Below, piece after piece: positions 26,406 to 34,761 of a DNA stretch of 64,000 nt. The translations under genes were made by a program, and so were the position numbers. The notes beneath the pieces were generated by a model. It was not told where the DNA came from. It did not search any database and saw nothing but the letters and a program-made list of their open reading frames with translations. Every line of letters starts with the position of its first letter. Position 1 is the first letter of the stretch. The stretch comes from Acidimicrobiia bacterium (GTDB taxonomy: Bacteria; Actinomycetota; Acidimicrobiia; Acidimicrobiales; Poriferisodalaceae): positions 186,001 through 250,000 of the forward strand of contig JAJEEO010000012.1 of the NCBI GenBank assembly GCA_022820925.1. Reading direction: 5' to 3'.

Positions 26406-26478
26406 GAGCCCGCGACCTTATGGCTTCGGTCCTGTGGAACAACAGTGGTCGACATCGAGGCGTTCATGGGGATATTCC

Positions 26479-26520
26479 TGTGTACAACTGTGCAGGGCTG
26501 TGGACAAGTTGTCCACAGCC
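26479..26520. promoter_or_regulatory. DnaA-box cluster with inverted pair upstream of nrdJ
   Basis: A perfect 25-bp inverted repeat at 26496-26520 has arms GGCTGTGGACAA and its complement around a single G. It contains two head-to-head copies of TTGTCCACA (26499-26507 and 26509-26517), the high-GC actinobacterial DnaA box. A one-mismatch box (TTGTACACA on the minus strand) lies at 26479-26487. The cluster is between divergent nrdJ and the RibD-C gene. Confidence 0.6.
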
Positions 26521-26582
26521 CTTTGTGGGCAAATGCCGTCATGCAGAGCTTGCTCCGAGGCCCACGGTGGCAGACTCGTCGC

Positions 26583-27311
26583 GTGCACCGGCTGTTCCCG
26601 TCGCCGGCAGAGACTGTCGACCCGCACCAAGCTGCCGGCCTGCCGCGCTCGCCGCACTCCAGCAGGCCGTGGGTGCTGCTCAACATGGTGGCGAGCATCG
26701 ACGGGGCCGCTGCTGTGGAGGGCCTGTCTGCAGGACTCTCTGGCGCAGCCGATAAAGCGATGTTCGCGGCTCTGCGAACCCAGGCTGACGTCATCCTCGT
26801 CGGCGCTGGCACGGCGAATGCCGAACTGTATGGACGGGCTCGACGTTCGGGTACTCGCATCGCGGTCGTCAGCGGATCGCTCAGCGTCGATCCGGAGCTT
26901 CCGCTGTTCGTAGCGGGCGCTGAGGATGCGACGGCGCCGCTGCCGCTGATCGTGACGACCGGCAGCGCCGACGCCTCGAGTGCCGCACGATTCGAGGGCC
27001 GCGCCGAATTGCTGCGCGCAGGAGACGGGGTCGTCGACCTGCGCGCTGCGCTGGCCGAACTCGGCGCGCGCGGCGCCCGCGTGGTGCTGTGCGAGGGCGG
27101 TCCGACGCTGAATGCGGGCCTGCTGGCCTGCGACCTCGTCGACGAGATCAATCTCACGCACGCTCCGCTGGCAATCAGTGCCGTGGCGCCACGCATCGCC
27201 GATGGGCTGACGACCGGAGCGGCTGAGTCAACCCCGCGAGCGTTCGCGCTGACCCAGATCGTCACGCACGAGGGCGTGCTCTTCGTGCGGTGGCTTCGCG
27301 CCCGCGACTGA
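26583..27311 (+). CDS. RibD C-terminal domain reductase (dihydrofolate/pyrimidine reductase-like)
   Basis: A 242-residue NADPH-dependent reductase-like protein of the RibD_C family. The opening (RPWVLLNMVASIDGAAAVEG) and the following DKAMFAALRTQADVILVGAGTANAE are the family's cofactor and substrate-binding motifs. VLCEGGPTLNAGLL is the conserved C-terminal loop. The deaminase domain of full RibD is absent, so it may act on a riboflavin intermediate or on another pterin or pyrimidine. GTG 26583 gives the N-terminus usual in actinobacterial members (HRLFPSPAETVD); ATG 26541 is an alternative. No ribosome site is visible for either. Confidence 0.8.
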   Translation: MHRLFPSPAETVDPHQAAGLPRSPHSSRPWVLLNMVASIDGAAAVEGLSAGLSGAADKAMFAALRTQADVILVGAGTANAELYGRARRSGTRIAVVSGSLSVDPELPLFVAGAEDATAPLPLIVTTGSADASSAARFEGRAELLRAGDGVVDLRAALAELGARGARVVLCEGGPTLNAGLLACDLVDEINLTHAPLAISAVAPRIADGLTTGAAESTPRAFALTQIVTHEGVLFVRWLRARD

Positions 27312-27315
27312 GTTT

Positions 27316-27377
27316 CCGAACAAATGCTCGCAATTTCGAACACTTGTTGCTAGTGTAGTGCGCGGAACGAGGGTTCC
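27316..27377 (+). promoter_or_regulatory. LexA (SOS) boxes upstream of lexA
   Basis: GGAACGAGGGTTCC at 27364-27377 is a perfect palindrome on the GAAC-N4-GTTC actinobacterial SOS core. TCGAACACTTGTTGC (27336-27350) matches with one deviation in the right half, and CCGAACAAATGCTC (27316-27329) is a weaker copy. Together they predict autorepression of lexA. Confidence 0.75.
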
Positions 27378-27425
27378 ATCCACCCGACGCTCCGCTGCAA
27401 CCAGCAGCACCCCAGGAGGATCACC

Positions 27426-28082
27426 ATGAGAAATGCCAGCGCTGCCGACCAGCGAGTCGCGCATCTGGGAGAACGCCAGCGCGCCATGCTCGAGTTCATC
27501 GACGAGATACAGCGTGAGCGCGGCTATCCCCCGTCGGTGCGTGAGATCGGCGAGGAGGTCGATCTCAAATCGCCTGCCACCGTGCACCGGCATCTGCGGG
27601 CGCTGGAGGCAGACGGCTGGATCCGGCGAGATCCGTCACGGCCGAGGGCTCTCATCGTCAACTTCGACTGGCAGACAGGTGTCAAGGGAGAGCGAAGGCC
27701 CACGCGGCACGTTCCCCTCATCGGCGACGTGGCAGCAGGAACCGATGTCTTTGCCCAGCAGAACGTCGAAGAACTCCTTCCGCTGCCTGCGGACTTCACC
27801 GGCAGCGGCGAGCTGTTCATGTTGCGAGTCCGGGGCGACTCGATGATCAATGCTGGCATTTGGGACCGCGATTACGTCGTCGCTCGGCACCAGCCAGACG
27901 CCGAGAGCGGTGACATCGTTGTCGCTGGCATCAATGGCGAAGAGGGCACGGTCAAGCGGCTCCGGCTCTCCGGTGACGACGTCGTTCTCGAGCCGGCCAA
28001 TCCCGATCATCGCCCGATCGTCGGCGCCTCCGGCGAGGTCACCATCTACGGCAAGGTCGTGACGGTGATCCGGCGCTTGTAG
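27426..28082 (+). CDS. lexA: SOS repressor LexA
   Basis: A 218-residue LexA. The N-terminal winged HTH has RGYPPSVREIGEEVDLKS and TVHRHLRALEADGWI. The self-cleavage site is Ala104-Gly105 in GDVAAG, and the serine-lysine dyad is Ser139 (RGDSM) and Lys177 (GTVKRLRL). RecA-stimulated cleavage therefore should work. AGGAGG precedes ATG 27426 at 5-6 nt. SOS boxes lie 50-110 bp upstream. It is followed by nudC at 61 bp. Confidence 0.97.
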   Translation: MRNASAADQRVAHLGERQRAMLEFIDEIQRERGYPPSVREIGEEVDLKSPATVHRHLRALEADGWIRRDPSRPRALIVNFDWQTGVKGERRPTRHVPLIGDVAAGTDVFAQQNVEELLPLPADFTGSGELFMLRVRGDSMINAGIWDRDYVVARHQPDAESGDIVVAGINGEEGTVKRLRLSGDDVVLEPANPDHRPIVGASGEVTIYGKVVTVIRRL

Positions 28083-28143
28083 CACCGAATCGTCAATCGC
28101 TGCTGCCTCGGCCTGGGACGCGGCCGTGTGCTCAACTTGACCT

Positions 28144-28965
28144 GTGTTCACGGTCTTGACACAGCCGCCCGCAGACCTCGACGACACGTTGAGCGTGTGG
28201 ATCCCGATCCGCTCGGGAACGGTGTACACCGATCCAGGAGGCGGCCTGTGGCGTAGCCCAGCCTCACCGGTCAGCGACGGCTCAGCCCAACGGGCGTTCC
28301 TGGGCGTGCTCGACGGGCACGGGGTGTGGGCCGTCGATCTGGACCCTGCCGACGGTCCGGCGCTGGACGAAGGCGACCTCGAACCGGTCCCGCTGCGGAA
28401 GCTCTACGGCCGGATTCCCGACGAGCATTGGCAGATTGCGGGGCGTGCAGCGCAGATCGTGGAGTTTGAACGAACGCACCGCTATTGCGGTCGCTGCGGC
28501 AGCCCGACCAGAACCAACCCCTCGGATCGCGCCAAGATCTGCGACAAGTGCGGGCACATGGCATTCCCGCGTCTCAGTCCCGCGATGATCGTCTTGGTCG
28601 AGCGAGGTGCTGAGGTGCTGCTGGCGTGGGGCCGGCAGTTCCCGGGTCGCTTCTACAGCGCGCTCGCCGGCTTCGTCGAACCTGGTGAGAGCCTCGAGGA
28701 CGCCGTCGTCCGCGAGGTCCGCGAGGAAGTCGGCATCACCGTCGGCAACGTTCGCTACTTCGGCAGCCAGCCGTGGCCGTTCCCCCATTCGCTGATGTGC
28801 GGTTTCAACTGCGACTGGAAGGCCGGTGAGATCGACCCCGATCCTGACGAGATCGTCGACGCCGACTGGTACACGGCGGACAACCTGCCACCGGTTCCGC
28901 GCGGCGGCATGTCGATCTCGGGTTGGCTCATCGAGGACTGGCTCGAGCGCATGAGTGCCGGCTGA
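28144..28965 (+). CDS. nudC: NADH pyrophosphatase NudC (NAD-cap removal)
   Basis: A 273-residue Nudix hydrolase. A zinc ribbon uses Cys115, Cys118, Cys133 and Cys136. The Nudix box runs from GFVEPGES at 176 through REVREEVGI, and the NudC-specific SQPWPFPHS motif is at 208-216. It hydrolyses NADH and removes NAD caps from RNA. The start could be GTG or ATG near 28144, where the predicted N-terminus begins FTVLTQPPADLDD. It is convergent with cysS. Confidence 0.93.
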   Translation: MFTVLTQPPADLDDTLSVWIPIRSGTVYTDPGGGLWRSPASPVSDGSAQRAFLGVLDGHGVWAVDLDPADGPALDEGDLEPVPLRKLYGRIPDEHWQIAGRAAQIVEFERTHRYCGRCGSPTRTNPSDRAKICDKCGHMAFPRLSPAMIVLVERGAEVLLAWGRQFPGRFYSALAGFVEPGESLEDAVVREVREEVGITVGNVRYFGSQPWPFPHSLMCGFNCDWKAGEIDPDPDEIVDADWYTADNLPPVPRGGMSISGWLIEDWLERMSAG

Positions 28966-28981
28966 AGGCCGTCAATCAGCC
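28960..28981. terminator. Possible hairpin between nudC and cysS
   Basis: GGCTGA and TCAGCC form a 6-bp stem with a 10-nt loop at the end of nudC, just after the stop. No T-run follows, so this is weak. Confidence 0.25.
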
Positions 28982-29000
28982 CGATTCGCCGGAGCGCATC

Positions 29001-30536
29001 TCAGACTCGGTGCCAGGTCGCCCCGTCGGGATTGTCCGACACGACGATGCCGCCCGCAGCGAGTTCGTCTCGGATCCGATCTGCGATCGAGAAATCGCGT
29101 GCGGCGCGCGCCGTTGCCCGCTCTTCGAGGAGTGCCTCTACCTCGACATCGGTCAGCCCGTCGGCTGCCGCAGCCTCCTCGCCCGCATCGCCGGTCTTGA
29201 TGCCGAGGACTCCGAGCAGGTGCAGCGCCGTGGCGACGTCACGTGCCGCGCTGTCTCGGGAAGCATCGAGCGCAGCATTCGCACGGCGCACCAAGCGAAA
29301 GACGACATCAAGCGCCGCGGGCGTAGCGAAGTCGTCGTCCATGGCCGCGCCGAACGCTCGCGCTGCCTCGACGTCCAGCCCCACCGCAGCGCCGCTCTCG
29401 ATGTCAGGCCGCCGTACTGCGGCCCACCGCTGGGGCGAGATTCCCGCTGCGGCGGCTCGGCGGGCGAAGGCATCGAGCCGGCCGACGGCGCTGCGGGCAG
29501 CGTCGAGCGCATCTTGGCCCATCTCCATCGCTCTGCGGTAGTGCGTCTGCAGCACGAGCAATCGCACGGCGCGAGCGCCGGCTGCATCGATCGCGTCGGC
29601 CAGCTGCGTGTAGTTGCCGAGGGACTTGGCCATCTTCTCGCTGCCGACATTCACCATGGCGCTGTGCACCCAGTAGCGGGCGAACGCTTCGCCGGCAGCC
29701 GTCACTTGCGCCCATTCGTTCTGGTGATGCGGGAACACCAGGTCGTCTCCGCCGCCGTGAATGTCAAAGCCGGGTCCGAGCGCGCTGAGCGACATCGCCA
29801 CGCACTCGGTGTGCCATCCGGGCCGTCCCTCTCCCCATGGGGTATCCCAGCGAGGCTCGCCCGGCCGGGCCGCTTTCCACAGCGCGAAGTCGAGCGGCGA
29901 GCGTTTGTCGGGATCGACATCGACGCGCGAACCGGCATCGGCGTTGAGTTGGGACAAGGTGCGTCCCGCGAGCTGTCCGTATCTGGGGGCCGAGTCCACC
30001 GCGAAGTACACGCCCTTGCCCGCCACCTCGTACGCGGCTCCCATGGACAGCAATTCGGAGATCACCTCGATCATCTGACGGATGAAGTGGGTCGCGTGGG
30101 GACGAGAATCAGGCGGGAGCACGCCGAGCCGCTCCATCTGGGCGTCATAGGCAGCCGTGAACTCCGTCGCCACGTCCGCCTCGGTGCGCCCTTCGCGCTG
30201 GGCCCGCTCCACGATCTTGTCGTCGATATCGGTGACGTTGGAAGCCAACGTCACATCGAATCCTGCCCACTCCAAGTACCGCCGGATGATGTCGTAGGTC
30301 AGCGCAGTGCGGCCGTGGCCCAGATGCGGCACGTCATAGACCGTCGGCCCGCACACATACATCGAGACTTCGCCCGGCGTTCGCGGGACGAAAGCGGTCT
30401 TGCGCCGCGTCATCGTGTCGAAGATCTGCAACGTGCTCGGGTCCCGCTCGGCCAGCAAGGGTACCGAGAGGTCAAGCAACGGACCGTTGAATTGATGGGT
30501 CGCGATGCCGAACGGCAACTGCGCTCTCGGAAGCAT
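29001..30536 (-). CDS. cysS: Cysteinyl-tRNA synthetase
   Basis: A class I synthetase, 511 residues from ATG 30536. The active-site zinc cysteine lies in MYVCGPTVYD and the HIGH-like motif is HLGHGR. KMSKS is KMAKSLGNY, and WHTECVAMS and GGGDDLVFPHHQNE supply other zinc and recognition residues. This start adds about 35 residues before LQIFDTMTRRK, where the family normally begins; TTG 30431 is the alternative that gives usual length. The DALR and anticodon regions are complete, so this is CysS rather than MshC. It follows the CPBP gene by 17 bp in an operon. Confidence 0.93.
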   Translation of the reverse strand: MLPRAQLPFGIATHQFNGPLLDLSVPLLAERDPSTLQIFDTMTRRKTAFVPRTPGEVSMYVCGPTVYDVPHLGHGRTALTYDIIRRYLEWAGFDVTLASNVTDIDDKIVERAQREGRTEADVATEFTAAYDAQMERLGVLPPDSRPHATHFIRQMIEVISELLSMGAAYEVAGKGVYFAVDSAPRYGQLAGRTLSQLNADAGSRVDVDPDKRSPLDFALWKAARPGEPRWDTPWGEGRPGWHTECVAMSLSALGPGFDIHGGGDDLVFPHHQNEWAQVTAAGEAFARYWVHSAMVNVGSEKMAKSLGNYTQLADAIDAAGARAVRLLVLQTHYRRAMEMGQDALDAARSAVGRLDAFARRAAAAGISPQRWAAVRRPDIESGAAVGLDVEAARAFGAAMDDDFATPAALDVVFRLVRRANAALDASRDSAARDVATALHLLGVLGIKTGDAGEEAAAADGLTDVEVEALLEERATARAARDFSIADRIRDELAAGGIVVSDNPDGATWHRV

Positions 30537-30553
30537 TCGCCGGCGGTCGACGA

Positions 30554-31360
30554 TTACGACAGCTCGAGTTCGCTGAGCAAGCTCGAGACGCCCCAGACAG
30601 CCAGGTTGTGGACTGCGTGCAGAACCAAGCCGGCCCACCATCCATATCGCACGCGCGCAATCGTGAACATCAGGCCCAGCCAGAGCTGCGGGCTGACGAC
30701 GAGCGGCACCACGACGACTGCCGCAGCGGACCAGTTCACGTCGTAGTTGCTGAGGTGCACCAGTCCGAACGCCGCCAATGCGATCCACATGGGCCAGCGC
30801 GGGTGCGCCGCCCACCAGCGGGCGGCCCCATCCCGCCACGCGCGACTCGCCGGTGCGACGTCGCTGTCGCGATCGGTGTGTGCCACGCCGACGATCAGCG
30901 ACTGGATCCACAGAACACCCCACGCAATTGTGACGGCGCCGAACAGCGCAGCGACGGCCAGCACCGCGCCGTCACCCGCCACAAAGTTGACGAAGCCGAT
31001 CGCGCCGACGGCAGCCAGCATGCCGACGCGAAGACGGCCGGCCAGCGGGAGCCGGAACAGGAACTCTTCGAGCACAGGCGCGAAGAGCGCCACCAGCACG
31101 AACTGCTCCACCACAGATCGTTCGAGCAGTTCGTCCGCCAATGTGTTCTCGAAACCCACGCTCCCCGCCGCGAATGAGACCATCAGCAAAGCGATCGAAC
31201 CGCCGAGACCGACGAGGAAGAGCAACGCCAGCCCAGCCGGCCACAGACGCGGCGTCGCCGAACGGTGCCAATCGGGTCGCAGCGCGAATCGCGGGCTGAT
31301 CGTGCTCCACACGCCCCCTGGCGCGCCGGGGTCAGCGGGTGGAAGCTCGGGATTGCTCAA
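30554..31360 (-). CDS. CPBP-family (CAAX-type) membrane protease
   Basis: A 268-residue integral membrane protein. The Abi/CPBP motifs are present: EEFLFR (glutamates, motif 1), HLSNY (motif 2), and HAVHN (motif 3), arranged over several hydrophobic segments. Members are putative intramembrane metalloproteases or immunity factors. The native substrate is unknown. TTG 31360 is the only reasonable start before the first helix; GGTAGGT lies about 9 nt upstream. It sits between the HTH gene (11 bp) and cysS (17 bp) as the middle of a three-gene operon. Confidence 0.8.
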   Translation of the reverse strand: MSNPELPPADPGAPGGVWSTISPRFALRPDWHRSATPRLWPAGLALLFLVGLGGSIALLMVSFAAGSVGFENTLADELLERSVVEQFVLVALFAPVLEEFLFRLPLAGRLRVGMLAAVGAIGFVNFVAGDGAVLAVAALFGAVTIAWGVLWIQSLIVGVAHTDRDSDVAPASRAWRDGAARWWAAHPRWPMWIALAAFGLVHLSNYDVNWSAAAVVVVPLVVSPQLWLGLMFTIARVRYGWWAGLVLHAVHNLAVWGVSSLLSELELS

Positions 31361-31371
31361 TCGCCGTCGAC

Positions 31372-31674
31372 CTACCCGGCTTCTTCGTCGTCTTCGTCAG
31401 GATCGTCGGGGCGCGCTTCGGGATAGAGATGCTCGAGGCTTCCCGGTTCAACCCTGCACTGTTCGATGAATTCGTCAACGTCGGACAGACGCAAGCGGAT
31501 CACGCGCCCGAAGCGGTAGGCGGGCAGGTCGCCGCGGTCGATGAAGCGGTACAGGGTCCGCGTCGTGATGCCCATGCGATCCGCTGCCTTCAGCGTGGAC
31601 AGCCAAGTGATGTCCTCATACGCGACTTGGCTCGTTCCGCCGTTGTCGTCTGGCGCCTCCGGCTCGTCGGGCAT
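31372..31674 (-). CDS. MerR/excisionase-type helix-turn-helix protein (BldC-like)
   Basis: A 100-residue protein with one winged HTH (WLSTLKAADRMGITTRTLYRF, IDRGDLPAYRFGRVIRLR) and an acidic C-terminal tail. The fold matches the AlpA/BldC group of small DNA-binding proteins, which in actinobacteria act as developmental regulators or excisionases. There is no integrase nearby, so excisionase is unlikely. AGGAG lies 5 nt before ATG 31674. The gene is divergent from the Tad pilus operon across a 217-bp AT-rich interval, so it is a candidate regulator of it. Confidence 0.75.
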   Translation of the reverse strand: MPDEPEAPDDNGGTSQVAYEDITWLSTLKAADRMGITTRTLYRFIDRGDLPAYRFGRVIRLRLSDVDEFIEQCRVEPGSLEHLYPEARPDDPDEDDEEAG

Positions 31675-31856
31675 GATCGCTCCTTGCAGTCCCTTGGCCG
31701 TTGACGTGGCCGGAACACTGCCGATCTCTTGACGGCAACGCTAGTGGGCACGCCTCGGGGCATCGTGCATTTCATTGTGGATCATTGACATTGCGCGCTA
31801 TATCGCCATATCTATGCGACATATTGGCAATGTTTCTATCTATTTCAATTAATTTC

Positions 31857-31885
31857 TTGGTCTGTCATTCTCACTTGGCTATGTT
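31857..31885 (+). promoter_or_regulatory. Promoter of the Tad pilus operon
   Basis: TTGGTC (31857-31862), a 17-nt spacer, and TATGTT (31880-31885) end 6 nt before ATG 31892, fitting a leaderless transcript. A second candidate is TTGACA (31785-31790) with a 17-18 nt spacer to ATATCTA. The whole 31760-31890 interval is strikingly AT-rich for this genome. Confidence 0.5.
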
Positions 31886-31891
31886 CTCGGC

Positions 31892-32584
31892 ATGTCTCGC
31901 GAGCCCCTGCAGTCGGCCGGTCGCCACGCCGGGATGGGTACGGCTGAGCCACGGGGCGGTGCCGGCACATCGAGGCGCGCTGTTCGCACGCGAGTCGTCG
32001 CCGGCGGCGTGCTGTGCGGGGTCGCAGCGATGGGGCTGTGGTGGGCGTTCGAGCAATCTGCGGCCGAGCCCCAGACGCATTTCGCCATAGCGCGCACGCA
32101 ACTCGCGCCCGGCGTCATCGTCGATGCCACGGACGTTGCGCTCGTGCCGATCCGATTGCCGGCCGAGGTTTCCGCCACGGTGTTCGACAACCGCAACGAT
32201 GTCGTCGGCGGTCTCATCGTGGGCACCGTGCGCCCCGGCGAACTGCTGGCGCGCAGCGACGTCACCTCGCCTCGCTTCGCGCAGTCTGCGCAGGGGGGCT
32301 ATGCCGTCTCCGTCGAACTCGACCGACCTCGCGCGCTCAACGGGCTGCTCGGACCGGGCGAGCGGGTGGACGTGGTGGCCACCCTGCCCTCCGAGCCGAT
32401 CAGCGCAACCGTCGTTGCCAGCGATGCCAGGGTGCTCGACGTCGACGATCGCTCCGATGCGCAGCATCTCGCGGCAACCGTGACCGTCACGCTGCAGGTG
32501 CCCGATCTCCTCGTTGCGACCGATGTCGCCGCGGCCGCAGATGCGGGCGCCATCACCCTCATCCGGACCTGGGGCATCCCGTGA
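31892..32584 (+). CDS. cpaB: CpaB/RcpC-type pilus assembly protein (SAF domain)
   Basis: A 230-residue protein with an N-terminal membrane anchor (VVAGGVLCGVAAMGLWWAF). A SAF domain follows (FAIARTQLAPGVIVDATDVALV, then GTVRPGELLARSDVT), and a RcpC-like C-terminal domain includes GGYAVSVELDRPRALNGLL and GPGERVDVVATL. In Tad systems CpaB helps outer assembly; in a monoderm it probably acts in the envelope around the pilus base. It is first in the pilus operon, 18 bp before cpaF. Confidence 0.8.
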   Translation: MSREPLQSAGRHAGMGTAEPRGGAGTSRRAVRTRVVAGGVLCGVAAMGLWWAFEQSAAEPQTHFAIARTQLAPGVIVDATDVALVPIRLPAEVSATVFDNRNDVVGGLIVGTVRPGELLARSDVTSPRFAQSAQGGYAVSVELDRPRALNGLLGPGERVDVVATLPSEPISATVVASDARVLDVDDRSDAQHLAATVTVTLQVPDLLVATDVAAAADAGAITLIRTWGIP

Positions 32585-32602
32585 TCCGGAAGCGGCCGAG
32601 CG

Positions 32603-33907
32603 ATGACTGATCTCGAGGCACTGGCCGAGGTCGAGCGCTCGGTGTCGGAGCGGGCTCGCGACGCCGGGGTGGATCCCCGTGCGCCTGGGGCAGATGCGGC
32701 GATCAAGGCGCTCGCGCATGAGGAGATCCGGAAATGGAATCTCGACTTCAAGCGCGGGGTCCGCAGCCGCCCGGTGACCGACTCCGATGCGCTCGCCGAA
32801 CGGGCACGGCGCGACCTGCTGGGATACGGGCCGCTCGAGGCGCTGCTCGAGGATGGCGATGTGTGGGAGATCATGGTCAATGCGCCGCACGAGATCTTCG
32901 TCAAGCGCCACCGCGGACCCTCCGGGCGTCACAGCGAGGTATTCCACGACAGCGAGCACGTCCGGCGCACGCTGACGAGGATCATCGACGACGCGACCGC
33001 GTCGCATCGCAAACTGGATCCGGGGGAAGGACTTCAGGACGCACAGCTCGACGACGGCGCCAGGCTCCACATCGTCCACCCTGACATCGGCCGTGGCGGC
33101 AACCTGATCTTCAACATCCGGAAGTTCACCGGGATCCCGTTCTCGAGCCTCGACGACTTGGCGGCCAACGGCACGCTGAGCAGTGAAGTCGCCGAATTCC
33201 TGGGTGCCGCGGTACGCGCCCGGTTGTCGATCCTGTTCGCCGGGGCTCCCGGCAGCGGCAAGACGACGCTGCTCGGATGCTGCGCCGCCGAACTCGAACC
33301 GCATCTGCGCGTCGTCACCGCCGAGGAGGTGTTCGAGCTCGACATACCGCTGCCGAATGTCGCTGCCATGCAGACCCGGCCCGGGCACGTCGAGCGCGCT
33401 CCAGTGGACTTGAGGCGTCTCGTCGCCGGATTTCTCCGCATGGCACCAGACGTTGCGATCGTGGGCGAAGTCCGGGACCGAGAGGCCGTGCCGCTGCTGC
33501 TGACGCTCTCGAGCGGCGTGACCGGATACGCGACCATCCATGCCGGATCGGCCCGGCAGGCACTCGGCAGGCTCCGGCTCATGTGCCAGCTCGCCCCGGA
33601 GGTGCGCGACATGCCGGTGGCCGCGATCACCAACCTCGTGGCCGAGTCGATCGACTTGGTCGTGCACACCCAACGAGGTCCGCACGGGGTGCATGTCACC
33701 GAGATCGCGGCGACTGAAGATCCCCGAGGCAGTGATGGCGTCGTCGCCTTCGAGATGACATTGCTGTACGCCAACGAGCGGCCCGGCGAACCAGCGAGCC
33801 GCACGCAGCACGTGCCGCGGCGGATCGCATCACAGCTCGAGACCGCCGGCTTCGACTTCACGGGAGCCGATGGCCGGCGCATTACGCCGAGACGGACGGT
33901 GTCGTGA
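32603..33907 (+). CDS. cpaF: Tad pilus assembly ATPase CpaF/TadA
   Basis: A 434-residue secretion ATPase powering pilus extension. The N-terminal domain contains LLGYGPLEALLEDGDVWEIMVN. Walker A is GAPGSGKTT at 214-222, and the Asp and His boxes appear around VVTAEEVFELDIP and ATIHAGSARQAL, with Walker B near DVAIVGEVRDREA. It is intact by motif. The stop overlaps the next start (GTGA), which couples it to the TadB-type platform protein. Confidence 0.93.
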   Translation: MTDLEALAEVERSVSERARDAGVDPRAPGADAAIKALAHEEIRKWNLDFKRGVRSRPVTDSDALAERARRDLLGYGPLEALLEDGDVWEIMVNAPHEIFVKRHRGPSGRHSEVFHDSEHVRRTLTRIIDDATASHRKLDPGEGLQDAQLDDGARLHIVHPDIGRGGNLIFNIRKFTGIPFSSLDDLAANGTLSSEVAEFLGAAVRARLSILFAGAPGSGKTTLLGCCAAELEPHLRVVTAEEVFELDIPLPNVAAMQTRPGHVERAPVDLRRLVAGFLRMAPDVAIVGEVRDREAVPLLLTLSSGVTGYATIHAGSARQALGRLRLMCQLAPEVRDMPVAAITNLVAESIDLVVHTQRGPHGVHVTEIAATEDPRGSDGVVAFEMTLLYANERPGEPASRTQHVPRRIASQLETAGFDFTGADGRRITPRRTVS

Positions 33908-34761
33908 CCGGGGTTGCGATTGCGGTCTGCGGCGCGTTGGGCGTGTGGCTGCTGACGGGCACGCATGCGGGCGTGCCCCTTGCTCCGCGCCGATGGTCTG
34001 CGGCACCGGGCTCGGCGGCTGGGGCCCGCGGCGCCGGGCCGCGGCGCCTGCTGCTGGGAGCGCTCGGCGCGGCAGCAGCAGCACTGGCTGGGTGGACCGC
34101 GACGTGGGTGCTGTTCGGCGGGTTTGTGGCACCGCTGCTCGCTGCAGCCTGCAGCGCTGCGCTGCCTGGACGCGCGAGCGCGGATCGCAGCCGACGTCGC
34201 GCCGCGAATGCCCGACAGTCATGGCCGCGCCTGCTCGCAGAGATCCGCATCGGCGTGGCACACCGGAATCAGTCCATCCCGGCCGCGCTGTTTGCCGCCG
34301 GGGCCCACGCCCCCGCGGACATGCGCGCGGCGTTCGAAGAAGCGGCGCGGACGTGGGCCTTGAGCACCGACTTCGAAGCAGCGCTGCGTGTTCTGAAGCA
34401 CTCGCTCGCAGACCCGACTGCCGACGCCATCTGCGAGACGTTGCTGGCGGCTCACCACATCGGCGGAGTGCGGCTCGATGCCCGCCTGCGCGCCCTGGCT
34501 GAGGCCGCGCACTCCGAGGCTGCCGCCCGCTCTGATGCGCACGCCAAACAGGCCGGTGCTCGCTTTGCGCGCACTTTCGTTGCCCTCGTACCAGGCTTCA
34601 TGGCCGTCATCGGCCTGAGCATCGGGCGCGGTCGAGAGGCTTATCAAGCGCCCGACGGCCAGTGGCTCGTGGTGCTCAGCATCCTGGCCGTGGTCGGCTG
34701 CTGGTGGTGGGCGGGCCGGATCATGGCGATCCCGCTGCGCACGCGGGTGTTCCTGCAGTGA
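33904..34761 (+). CDS. tadB: Tad pilus inner-membrane platform protein, TadB-like
   Basis: A 285-residue membrane protein. Hydrophobic segments occur near the N-terminus (GVAIAVCGALGVWLLTG, then ALGAAAAALAGWTATWVLFGG) and C-terminus (AGARFARTFVALVPGFMAV, VVLSILAVVGCWWWAG). Between them is a type II secretion F-like cytoplasmic domain of helices (RLLAEIRIGVAHRNQSIPAAL). Sequence is weakly conserved, so the call rests on position between cpaF and the TadC-like gene and on topology. Start and stop overlap both neighbours. Confidence 0.75.
   Translation: MTGVAIAVCGALGVWLLTGTHAGVPLAPRRWSAAPGSAAGARGAGPRRLLLGALGAAAAALAGWTATWVLFGGFVAPLLAAACSAALPGRASADRSRRRAANARQSWPRLLAEIRIGVAHRNQSIPAALFAAGAHAPADMRAAFEEAARTWALSTDFEAALRVLKHSLADPTADAICETLLAAHHIGGVRLDARLRALAEAAHSEAAARSDAHAKQAGARFARTFVALVPGFMAVIGLSIGRGREAYQAPDGQWLVVLSILAVVGCWWWAGRIMAIPLRTRVFLQ

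Noticed and set aside
26406..26582. Cobalamin riboswitch before the B12-dependent nrdJ
   Set aside because: No B12-box or the usual length of structured leader; the interval is dominated by the DnaA-box palindrome.
31372..31674. Excisionase marking an integrated element
   Set aside because: The protein has an excisionase-like fold, but there is no integrase, att repeat or tRNA disruption nearby, and it is in an operon with cysS.
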